From: Planctomicrobium sp. | GTDB lineage: Bacteria > Planctomycetota > Planctomycetia > Planctomycetales > Planctomycetaceae | Reading direction: 5' to 3' | Assembly (NCBI GenBank): GCA_029259835.1 | Contig: JAJDEL010000683.1 | Coordinates: 1 to 6,385 of the forward strand | Length of the DNA: 6,385 bases | Part shown: piece after piece, positions 1-5,020 of the stretch | Layout of the letters: each line of letters begins with the position of its first letter | Numbering within the stretch: the stretch's first letter is position 1 | Translations under genes and position numbers: made by a program | The notes under the pieces: generated by a model | What the model saw: the letters and a program-made list of their open reading frames with translations, nothing else | Told to the model about the DNA's origin: nothing | The model's database searches: none

Positions 1-1
1 T

Positions 2-811
2 ACGTATGTCAACATCCTGCAGGATTTTGCTCGACTTGCAGAATCCAAAGGATGGAAGCAAACCGGATTTCAGGTGTACTTCAACAATAAGGGATCTCTC
101 AACGAGAAGACAAAAGCTCCGTGGATTTTGGATGAACCATCAAGCTATTGGGATTACCGGGCGCTGCAGTTCTATGGAGAGCTGACTGACCGCGGCCGTG
201 ATGTTGCGCCGGGAGTTCAGATCGATTACCGAATCGACATTTCTCGCCCTGAATACTGCCGAGGCCAATTGAATCGACGTGATGATCTGTGGGTTGTGTC
301 TGCGTCTGCGTTCCAGCATTATCGTCGTCTAGTCACCGACCACATGCAGCGTGATGGCCTGAAGGCGTGGGTTTACGGTACATCGAATCACGTCCACGAG
401 ACGAACCGCAACATACAGGCTTGGGCGCTGGATGCCTGGCAGGACGGAGCGACTGGCATTGTTCCCTGGCAGACGGTCAACAAATCGGGGAGTGCATTGA
501 CAGAAGCGGACCAATTGGGATTGTTCATCTTCGACAAAAACGCTTCTGAGGAAACTGTCATTCGACATTCAATGCGACTGAAGGCTTTTCGAGATGCACA
601 GCAGTTGATCGAGTATCTCAACCTGCTTCAGCAACGACGAAGTTGGTCACAGAAGCAGATGCGACGCTTCGTCAATCAATACGTGGATCTGAACGCACAG
701 GTTAATAAAACCAATGAAGCGGACGCGGGCACAACGGCGTATGGTCGGCTGTCAGCTTCGGGCCTTGAGTCTCTCAGGATGGCAGCATCAAAGCTATTGG
801 CAGCGAAGTAG
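2..811 (+). CDS. DUF4091 / GH123-like glycoside hydrolase, C-terminal part (5' end outside window)
   Basis: The reading frame is open from base 2 to the TAG at 809-811, giving 269 residues with no start in view, so this is the C-terminal part of a larger protein. Visible landmarks: FNNK at residues 27-30, the adjacent acidic pair in LDEP (D44-E45, bases 131-136), RIDISRPEY at 77-85, AWALDAWQDGATGIVPW at 140-156, and RLKAFRDAQQLIEYLNLL at 192-209. This order (NNK strand, DEP, a helix-rich region, a W-rich strand, then the R-LR-G-D-EYL type helix) is that of DUF4091 proteins related to family GH123. In characterised GH123 N-acetylgalactosaminidases an adjacent Asp-Glu pair performs substrate-assisted catalysis, and D44-E45 sits in the equivalent place. 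Substrate cannot be told from this part. The ATG-like start at base 74 (a GTG) is internal and should not be used. No terminator is obvious after the stop. Confidence 0.8.
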   Translation, partial: TYVNILQDFARLAESKGWKQTGFQVYFNNKGSLNEKTKAPWILDEPSSYWDYRALQFYGELTDRGRDVAPGVQIDYRIDISRPEYCRGQLNRRDDLWVVSASAFQHYRRLVTDHMQRDGLKAWVYGTSNHVHETNRNIQAWALDAWQDGATGIVPWQTVNKSGSALTEADQLGLFIFDKNASEETVIRHSMRLKAFRDAQQLIEYLNLLQQRRSWSQKQMRRFVNQYVDLNAQVNKTNEADAGTTAYGRLSASGLESLRMAASKLLAAK

Positions 812-833
812 AACTCACCGTCGACTAGTCCGT

Positions 834-968
834 TGCCACGTCAGTTATTTTACTGGCATCCGAACGGCCGACAACCTGACTCACCTCGACGACGGATTAT
901 TTCTCGATCATCATTATATCATCATGGACCGAGACACGAACTTCTGCGGGTCGTTTCGCATGATTTAT
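834..968 (+). pseudogene. Integrase-core (rve/DDE) transposase remnant
   Basis: In the frame of base 834 the translation contains YFTGIRTADNLTHLDDG followed by YIIMDRDTNFCGSFRMI. The second block closely resembles the YLIMDRDTKF...FR block of integrase-core transposases, in which the first or second Asp of DRD belongs to the DDE catalytic set. The part before it looks like the usual 'V-x-AGIT...ARNLTD-x-DGFL' stretch with roughly ten residues deleted between the two halves. After RMI the match fades; LPSALT at about 978-995 may be the degenerate LPP-x-SPN stretch. There is no start codon in context, no upstream catalytic domain and no downstream catalytic Glu, so this is a dead fragment. An open frame runs on to 1022 and overlaps the preceding gene at its 5' side, which is incidental. 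No terminal inverted repeats were recognised. Confidence 0.65.
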
Positions 969-1338
969 AAGTGGTGTTTTCTGCCCTCTGCATTAACTGA
1001 CACAGTTAGCACTCATAAGTGAGGCACGTTTACTGGGACCGAAGTTCACTGAACGTTGGTTGGCAATAGAACAAAATAATTCTCATCATCCCGTCAGTGT
1101 CTCACAGCGATTCAGAAACTCATACAATTTCTGACTCGAATCACGACAGGAACGTTATTTTGAGGCATAAATCCATCGAGTTTTGGGAGTCGAAACTCGT
1201 AGCGCGTACAGGATGGGAGCAGGTTGAGCACTGTCCAAAACTCTGTAGGTCTAATTCACCGAAGCGAGTTAAGTCCAGTGCAACTACCGAAGTTGATGCA
1301 ACCGACGTGAGTTTCAGTGGCTTGCAGAATGGAAGATA
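969..1338. other. Intergenic stretch with no recognisable gene
   Basis: I see no supportable gene in these 370 bases. An open frame from a GTG at 1097 to 1339 has no Shine-Dalgarno sequence, no recognised motif and erratic composition. The stretch holds an 11-base palindrome, GTTCA-C-TGAAC, at 1044-1054 and a perfect 7-bp hairpin (CGAGTTT / AAACTCG, 9-base loop) at 1177-1199, without a following T-run. It may be further decayed mobile-element DNA continuing from the transposase fragment. Confidence 0.4.
1177..1199. repeat. Perfect 7-bp inverted repeat (hairpin)
   Basis: CGAGTTT at 1177-1183 pairs exactly with AAACTCG at 1193-1199 across a 9-base loop. There is no T-tract after it on either side, so it does not look like an intrinsic terminator. 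It could be a protein-binding site, a relic of a mobile-element end, or chance. Confidence 0.35.
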
Positions 1339-1377
1339 AACTTTACAATATGTTCAATTAACTTTACAATCAGTTCA
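1339..1377 (+). repeat. Two-copy direct repeat, period 21 bp, candidate operator
   Basis: AACTTTACAATATGTTCA (1339-1356) recurs as AACTTTACAATCAGTTCA (1360-1377), differing at 2 of 18 positions, with a period of exactly 21 bases. That is two helical turns, so both copies lie on the same DNA face. The repeats overlap the promoter and reach the first base of the regulator's ATG. This is the position expected of an autoregulatory operator for the adjacent Cro/CI-type protein, although such proteins more often bind inverted repeats. The alternative is that the repetition arises only because one copy supplies the -35 and the other the -10 element. Confidence 0.6.
1342..1370 (+). promoter_or_regulatory. 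Sigma-70-type promoter, predicted leaderless start for the regulator gene
   Basis: TTTACA at 1342-1347 matches the -35 consensus at 5 of 6 positions, and TACAAT at 1365-1370 matches the -10 consensus at 5 of 6. The spacer is exactly 17 bases. Transcription would be expected to start about 6-7 bases after the -10, around 1376-1378, and the ATG of the regulator is at 1377-1379. No Shine-Dalgarno sequence precedes that ATG. Together these point to a leaderless mRNA. Confidence 0.6.
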
Positions 1378-1604
1378 TGAAGCAACAACACGATATTCAG
1401 AATCGAGTCCGGCACCAGCGGCTGATTGCGGACATGACGCAACAGGAATTGGCCGAACGTGTCGGAGTCACTCGCCAGACGATTTTGTCGATCGAGAAAA
1501 CGAGGTACACACCATCAGTCGCTTTGGCATTGAAGCTTGCCGAGGTGTTTGGTGTCAGTGTTGAAGAGCTTTTCCAATTGAATAGAGGTGATGCCGATGA
1601 CTGA
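1377..1604 (+). CDS. Small XRE (Cro/CI) family transcriptional regulator, YozG-like
   Basis: This is a 75-residue protein made almost entirely of one HTH_3 domain. Helix 1 covers roughly N9-I17 (RVRHQRLIA). The helix-turn-helix covers about T21-I39, with TQQELAERVGVTRQTI: TQQELA as the positioning helix and TRQTILSIE as the recognition helix. The following TRYTPSVALALKLAEVFGVSVEELF (42-66) is the standard end of this family. Such one-domain regulators dimerise and bind DNA, and members with the RQTI-IE-x-x-x-Y-x-PS signature commonly sit just upstream of a multi-pass membrane protein, as here. The ATG at 1377 is chosen because the domain begins a few residues later and it fits the promoter; no ribosome binding site is visible. 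It overlaps the next gene by 8 bases. The direct repeat over its promoter suggests autoregulation. Target genes are otherwise unknown. Confidence 0.88.
   Translation: MKQQHDIQNRVRHQRLIADMTQQELAERVGVTRQTILSIEKTRYTPSVALALKLAEVFGVSVEELFQLNRGDADD
1584..1588 (+). promoter_or_regulatory. Ribosome binding site deciding the start of the membrane-protein gene
   Basis: AGAGG inside the end of the regulator gene lies 8 bases before the ATG at 1597. The upstream candidate starts (GTG 1588, ATG 1591) overlap it or are too close, so 1597 is the better start. Confidence 0.5.
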
Positions 1605-2358
1605 GACCGCGATCAAGACGCGATGGCACCCCACACGTACAAATTTGTTTGCTGGAGGCCTTGTCGCTGCTGGCCTATTGCTCACAAATACGAGTTGGTG
1701 GTTCCTGCTGCTCACCGCGGCCGGAGCATTCGGCCCTGGGGTTCTTCGTGAACTGGGCTGGCTGCGAGATAAGGATGAGTTTCAGCGGCTGGCGGCATAC
1801 CGTGCAGGTTATCACGCCTACGTTACTAGCGGACTTGTTGCATTCTTCTTGGTGGCATTTTTTCGATCGAGTGAGACGACGATTGACTACCCACAGGAAC
1901 TTGCCACGTTGTTTCTCGCGTTGCTTTGGTTCACCTGGTTTCTCAGCTCGTTGATTGCCTACTGGGGGCCACAAAGAGCCGCCGCTCGAATCCTGTCGAG
2001 CTTCGGATGCGTGTGGTTCGTATTCGCGGTTGTCAGCAACATTGGAGCGGAATGGACTGGCTGGGCGGCATTGTTGCTGCATCCCCTGCTCGCAGCGCCG
2101 TTCTTTGCGCTTGCATGGCTTTCAGGACGTTGGCCGCGTGTTACAGGCGTTCTGCTGCTCGCAGTATCCGGATTTTTTGTGCAATTCTTCGGCATGTTTC
2201 GGCAGGACCATCTGGCAATTGTCAATCAGGCCGTCACGTTTGTTCTCTTCATCGGACCACTGGTGGGTAGCGGTATTGCGCTCGTTGCCGCAGGCGCAGG
2301 ACAAGCTGAGGATGACGACGAAACTGAAACCAAAAAGAAGCCCGCCCAGAAAGGATGA
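1597..2358 (+). CDS. Polytopic integral membrane protein of unknown function
   Basis: This 253-residue protein has about seven hydrophobic segments, at roughly residues 17-48 (perhaps two passes with a WW between), 74-90, 100-122, 131-150, 153-174, 182-200 and 210-234, and ends in a charged tail (EDDDETETKKK, 238-248). Between the first and second segments lies RELGWLRDKDEFQRLAAYRAGYHAY (51-75). Its DE-x-Q-x-x-x-x-x-RAGYHAY pattern recalls the 'DERQ...A...A' stretch of small membrane proteins such as DUF2178 that pair with XRE regulators. The resemblance is weak and I do not assign the family. Translation is probably coupled to the regulator: the start lies 8 bases before the regulator's stop. 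The next gene follows on the same strand. A role as sensor, immunity-type or transport protein is possible but nothing in the sequence decides it. The frame is sound from start to stop. Confidence 0.82.
   Translation: MTETAIKTRWHPTRTNLFAGGLVAAGLLLTNTSWWFLLLTAAGAFGPGVLRELGWLRDKDEFQRLAAYRAGYHAYVTSGLVAFFLVAFFRSSETTIDYPQELATLFLALLWFTWFLSSLIAYWGPQRAAARILSSFGCVWFVFAVVSNIGAEWTGWAALLLHPLLAAPFFALAWLSGRWPRVTGVLLLAVSGFFVQFFGMFRQDHLAIVNQAVTFVLFIGPLVGSGIALVAAGAGQAEDDDETETKKKPAQKG
2350..2355 (+). promoter_or_regulatory. Ribosome binding site for an alternative start at 2363
   Basis: AAAGGA at the end of the membrane-protein gene lies 7 bases before an ATG at 2363-2365. That ATG is 4 bases beyond the stop at 2356-2358 and in frame with the gene starting at 2483. 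It marks a second credible initiation point. Confidence 0.45.
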
Positions 2359-2362
2359 CGAA

Positions 2363-2486
2363 ATGACTACATGCATTCTTCGGTCCGTGGGTGTTGCGAT
2401 GGCAGTTTTGCAGGTCGTTTCATTGGCGACGCTACGACGCGACACTGGACTATGCCGTGACGGATGTGAAAGGAGATGTGCCATGA
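2363..2486 (+). pseudogene. Possible vestigial small gene, or N-terminal extension, between the two operon genes
   Basis: From the ATG at 2363 the reading begins with a hydrophobic stretch (ILRSVGVAMAVLQVVSLATL) like a signal peptide or membrane anchor, and then runs in frame into the gene at 2483 through a Cys/Arg-rich linker (GLCRDGCERRCA). In the frame one base later, LDYAVTDVKGDVP ends at a TGA (2484-2486) that overlaps the ATG at 2483 as ATGA, a typical coupling overlap. A simple reading is that a small secreted protein of about 40 residues once ran from 2363 to 2486 and suffered a frameshift near 2430-2448. The alternative is a real 429-residue form of the downstream protein. Neither part matches a family I know. 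Confidence 0.3.
2469..2476 (+). promoter_or_regulatory. Strong Shine-Dalgarno sequence for the secreted ChaN-like gene
   Basis: AAAGGAGA is 6 bases from the ATG at 2483, close to ideal. It decides for 2483 over the upstream in-frame starts. Confidence 0.7.
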
Positions 2487-3652
2487 TACAAGTTGTCCGG
2501 TCATTGATGTACTTCGCGTGCATCGCCATCGTTTCGCATACTGCGCACGCGCAACCCGATCCTGGAAAAACGCGTCAAAATGACACAGATGCTCTGCGGG
2601 TCGGCGAACTCACTGCGCAATCAGAGGAATCACTGCTGGAGCATCTGCGAGAACATCACCAGTCTGCCGCCGCTTTTGTCGTCAATCAGTTTGAGAAGCA
2701 CGATGTCGTACTTCTCGGTGAAGACCACCAGGTAGCTGACAACTGTCGTTTCGTGTCCTCACTGATCGAACCGCTGTATCACGCAGGAGTCCGCACTCTG
2801 GCATGGGAGTTCACGCGCAGCAGTTTCAACGACGACATTGCACGACTTGTCACGGCAGACGATTTCGATGACGAGCTGGCAAATCAGTTGCTCCGCCGTG
2901 GACCGTGGCCAACCTGGGGATATGAGGAATACAGGGATATCCTCCAGTCTGCGTGGCGGCTGAATCGTAGCCTCCCGCCTGGTGCTCCCCGGTTCCGTGT
3001 GATCGCGCTTGACAGTGAGTGGAGCCAGCACAAACTTTGGTTTGGGAAGCTCGACCGTGTGCAAGTCTTCCACACGATTGCCGACCGTGAAAAGCACATG
3101 ACGAACGTTTTGAAGTCCGAGACGCTCAAGAAGAACGAGAAGGCACTTGTCCACATTGGTTACGCCCACACCTTGACGCAACATGGATCACGACTCGGCA
3201 AGGTGCTGACCGACGAATACGGATCCCGAATCAAGCAGGTCACACTGCACACATCCTGGCGTCGTCAGGACGGCTCGGCCCCACTTGGAGACCTGCTTGG
3301 GCGACTTGCCACCGAGGCGGGAGGTGGTAAGCCGATTGGGTTTGATGTCATCAACTCACCGCTAGGTCAGCTTACCGATGCTTCCAGTGGTGTCTTTCGG
3401 TTCGCAGCCAGAGGAGGGATACTGGCGGACGTTTCCCAAAGCTATGTGTTTCTCAAGCCGCTAAAGGATCTCAAAGGAGTGAAGTGGATTCCCGGATTCA
3501 TTATTGAGGAGAACTTCGAACAAGCTTGCGCAATCGCAGATCGAATGAAATGGACTCAACAACAGACGACAACAACGCCAGCAGAGCTTGACACAGCGCT
3601 AAACCAAAGATTTCGCGGTGAGCATCTTGGGAACCCTTCGTCTCCTAAGTGA
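2483..3652 (+). CDS. Secreted EreA/ChaN-like (TIKI/TraB-like fold) protein
   Basis: The protein has 389 residues. Residues 1-23 are a signal peptide (MIQVVR, hydrophobic core LMYFACIAIV, cleavage after AHA23). The mature part has the landmarks of the erythromycin-esterase/ChaN-like group. These are DVVLLGEDH (74-82) with the GExH-type motif, WEF (108-110), a YEEYRDILQSAWRLNR helix followed by FRVIALD, DREKHM (201-206) equivalent to the family's 'RD-x-x-M', and VHIGYAHT (223-230) with the second conserved His. Known relatives are diverse: EreA-type macrolide esterases hydrolyse a lactone, ChaN binds haem, TIKI proteins are metalloproteases. The fold and probable Glu/His active site are inferred, but not the reaction. 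Location should be periplasm or outside the cell. It is the third gene after the regulator and membrane protein, 124 bases downstream, and is probably co-transcribed. The open frame extends back to 1955, but that part lies inside the membrane-protein gene in another frame. The Gln/Thr-rich C-terminus (about 354-370) may be unstructured. Confidence 0.78.
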   Translation: MIQVVRSLMYFACIAIVSHTAHAQPDPGKTRQNDTDALRVGELTAQSEESLLEHLREHHQSAAAFVVNQFEKHDVVLLGEDHQVADNCRFVSSLIEPLYHAGVRTLAWEFTRSSFNDDIARLVTADDFDDELANQLLRRGPWPTWGYEEYRDILQSAWRLNRSLPPGAPRFRVIALDSEWSQHKLWFGKLDRVQVFHTIADREKHMTNVLKSETLKKNEKALVHIGYAHTLTQHGSRLGKVLTDEYGSRIKQVTLHTSWRRQDGSAPLGDLLGRLATEAGGGKPIGFDVINSPLGQLTDASSGVFRFAARGGILADVSQSYVFLKPLKDLKGVKWIPGFIIEENFEQACAIADRMKWTQQQTTTTPAELDTALNQRFRGEHLGNPSSPK

Positions 3653-3955
3653 TTGCAACAAGTTACAGCAATAGCCAAAACTGTGGATTCGTTTGAACGC
3701 GCGCAGCAAAACGTCGTCCACCGCGACGGCCTCTACTGATCGATCACTTTATCAATCCAGGCGTTGACGGTTGAAGCACGCATTCCCACCCCAATCGCCC
3801 CGTGGTACAAATCAACTCGGCTCTGATCAACATTCAGGTCTCCAGATTGTGGTAAGCAATCCTGGTCAATCAACGACAGTTTCTTTTCCTCCTCTAACTC
3901 TGGAGGAACCCCGTTTTTTAAGCCGCCGCATCCAGCGATAGAACTTCGAATGAGC
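3653..3955. other. Intergenic region between the operon and the decayed block
   Basis: No confident gene is present. The plus strand has stops in all frames. It holds a weak hairpin right after the operon (ATTGC / GCAAT around 3653-3673), an uncertain minus-strand ORF (3733-3993), and a terminator-like hairpin at 3886-3919. Confidence 0.4.
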
Positions 3956-3993
3956 AATGTCCTCATCAGCACAGAACTCGTCGATGCTGACAC
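3733..3993 (-). CDS. Doubtful hypothetical ORF, 86 codons
   Basis: This minus-strand frame runs from an ATG at 3993 to a TAG at 3733-3735. Its second half (LPQSGDLNVDQSRV, HGAIGVGM, VNAWIDKVID) looks protein-like in composition, with many Gly/Asp/Val/Asn codons of RNY type. Its first 15 or so codons, however, lie on the opposite strand of an Rhs motif, so the annotated start is probably not real. No Shine-Dalgarno sequence precedes any start. The most likely readings are the 3' end of a truncated minus-strand gene, or chance. I recognise no family. Confidence 0.2.
   Translation of the reverse strand: MSASTSSVLMRTLLIRSSIAGCGGLKNGVPPELEEEKKLSLIDQDCLPQSGDLNVDQSRVDLYHGAIGVGMRASTVNAWIDKVIDQ
3886..3919 (+). 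terminator. Terminator-like hairpin followed by T6
   Basis: TTCCTCC (3886-3892) pairs perfectly with GGAGGAA (3902-3908) across a 9-base loop, followed by CCCCG and six T (3914-3919). The T-run is displaced five bases from the stem and the stem is short, so activity is uncertain. It could serve the upstream operon, though it lies 230 bases beyond the last stop. It also coincides with the minus-strand ORF's GAGGAGG stretch. Confidence 0.25.
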
Positions 3994-4021
3994 CGATCTG
4001 TACTACTACCGCGCTCGCTGG
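3956..4021 (+). pseudogene. Rhs/YD-repeat protein remnant (core C-terminal motif)
   Basis: In the frame of 3956 the translation ends in ELVDADTDLYYYRARW (3974-4021). This closely follows the Rhs core hallmark 'GRELDAETGLYYYRARxYDP', with Asp replacing the usual Gly before LYYYR. The preceding NVLIST is a plausible degenerate FLFTG stretch. Immediately after W the expected YDP-x-x-GRF-x-x-x-DP does not appear, because the sequence switches to an AMP-binding enzyme in another frame. Only about 20 codons remain, so this is a debris fragment, not a gene. The Rhs core normally ends in a variable toxin tail; none is present here. Confidence 0.6.
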
Positions 4022-4412
4022 TGCGGGATGGGTGGCTATACACGGGTGACTTAGCCGCAGTCGACGAATATGGCTGGCTCGTAATTCGTGGACGCAGCAG
4101 TTCTTTTGTCAAGATTGCAGGGTTCCGTGTCCATCCAGCGGAACTCGAAGAATTTGCTGTCCGAAAACTGGGAGCAAGTCAAGCAGTTGCAGTGGCGTTT
4201 GATGGAAAGATGGGAACGCGACTTGCCCTCTTTGCGAAATTTGAATCCGGAAAAGTTCCGGTCATAGGAACGATTACCGCGACTTGTCAGACGAGTCTCC
4301 CACACTATCTCCCCTGATGTTTCGTATTCTGTCCGTGCTCAACACAAAACATCGCAATGGAAAATATGTTGCGTTCGCAGGTTTTGAACTCGCTGAGCAT
4401 GATGATGTTTAG
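4018..4412 (+). pseudogene. AMP-binding (ANL superfamily) acyl-CoA synthetase / adenylation enzyme, truncated and frameshifted
   Basis: From about 4018 the frame reads VRDGWLYTGDLAAVDEYG, then GRSSSFVKIAGFRVHPAELE. These are the A7 (TGD) and A8 (GR...VKIAGxRVxPxELE) core motifs of ANL adenylating enzymes. The reading continues to LPHYLP and hits a TGA at 4315-4317. From 4317, in the -1 frame, FRILSVL...NGK follows, ending at a TAG at 4410-4412. It matches the family's 'FR-x-v-x-x-LP-x-T-x-NGK-x-DR' end, including the A10 NGK lysine (4362-4364). So a small indel near 4312-4320 split the C-terminal domain. The whole N-terminal domain with the P-loop-like A3 motif is missing: upstream is the Rhs remnant. 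The fragment cannot be active. The GTG at 4021 is not a true start. The close fit of the remaining motifs suggests decay is fairly recent. Substrate cannot be told. Confidence 0.75.
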
Positions 4413-4634
4413 TGCAAGCGTGGCCAGAATGGGGTCTCGGAAGCGATTCATTCACTCCGGAAACGAATCAGAACGAAAGTTTTGGAAGAAGCCACATCAA
4501 GATCAGAGACCAGGATATCCTCCGCAGCAAAGGAATGGGATACCGGATCAATGAGGCAGTGACAGTTTTAGTCGGAGGAAGAAAGCCGAGCGTCCGGTTG
4601 GATGACGAGGCCGAGAAGGGTGGTAGTCGATTAG

Positions 4635-4883
4635 TCCGGGGAAAATGAGTGTTCCACCGTCGGTTCAGACAACCCGTTCGCCGGAAACGATGCATTCAGC
4701 AACCACAACGATCGCCAGAAGTGGATTCTGCAGCAATTGAAAAGAGGCGTTCAATTACAAGTGCGGCCAGAGTTAAAAGGGAAGCGACGGGCCTGGACCG
4801 AAGTCGCACACAAGCATTGCAGTTTTACGACGGGTTCGTTTTATCCAGCGTACCTGAAACGGCGGATTGTTCCAATTGCATGA
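4635..4883 (+). pseudogene. Possible coding remnant (NDRQKWILQQLKRG)
   Basis: Between a TAG at 4632-4634 and a TGA at 4881-4883 a plus-strand frame stays open for 82 codons without a start codon. It contains DNPFAGNDAFSNHNDRQKW followed by ILQQLKRGVQLQV and then basic sequence (KGKRRAWTEVAHKH). The 'RQ-W-ILQQL-x-x-G-x-x-L' piece resembles the opening helix of winged-helix domains found at the ends of some bacterial ATP-binding and transcription proteins, but the recognition helix that should follow is not there. I treat this as weak evidence for a gene fragment, not as a function. Confidence 0.2.
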
Positions 4884-4961
4884 AGGCATTCAACCCTGAA
4901 ACCCGTTGGAAAAACAGAGTCAAGTTGACAGGGCAAACTCGCTTCGCTGACAATGGGTGCT

Positions 4962-4990
4962 TTGCCCCACACGGCAGCCTCACCTATTAT
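4962..4990 (+). promoter_or_regulatory. Candidate promoter for the DUF1501 gene
   Basis: TTGCCC (4962-4967, 4 of 6 to the -35 consensus) and TATTAT (4985-4990, 5 of 6 to the -10) are separated by 17 bases, giving a leader of roughly 28 bases before the ATG. A competing pair lies just upstream: TTGACA (4925-4930, perfect) with GACAAT (4949-4954, 4 of 6) at 18 bases. Either could serve. Confidence 0.3.
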
Positions 4991-5014
4991 CATCCCGTTC
5001 GAGTCCCACCCTGC

Positions 5015-5020
5015 AGGAAG
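5015..5020 (+). promoter_or_regulatory. Ribosome binding site of the DUF1501 gene
   Basis: AGGAAG lies 5 bases before the ATG at 5026 and only 2 before the adjacent ATG at 5023. Spacing favours 5026; the two proteins differ by one Met. Confidence 0.5.

Noticed and set aside
714..1022. 102-codon open frame as an intact gene
   Set aside because: The start lies inside the glycosidase gene and only the middle resembles a transposase, with an internal deletion.
1177..1199. Hairpin as an intrinsic terminator of the first gene
   Set aside because: No T-tract follows, and it lies more than 350 bases after the stop codon.
1097..1339. 80-codon open frame starting with GTG
   Set aside because: No ribosome binding site, no domain, low-complexity polar composition. 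It ends just where the regulator's promoter begins.
1339..1377. Start of a CRISPR or longer tandem array
   Set aside because: Only two copies, adjacent and promoter-overlapping; no spacers or cas genes are present.
1675..2082. Minus-strand open frames within the membrane-protein gene (also 1959-2225 and 2122-2529)
   Set aside because: Opposite-strand shadows of a clear plus-strand membrane protein.
1955..3652. 565-codon open frame as one long protein
   Set aside because: Its first part lies inside the membrane-protein gene in another frame. The strong ribosome binding site and signal peptide at 2483 mark the real start.
4412..4648. Acyl carrier protein following the ANL enzyme
   Set aside because: LGSDSFT superficially recalls the LGxDS phosphopantetheine site, but the spacing and the following helix do not fit a carrier domain.
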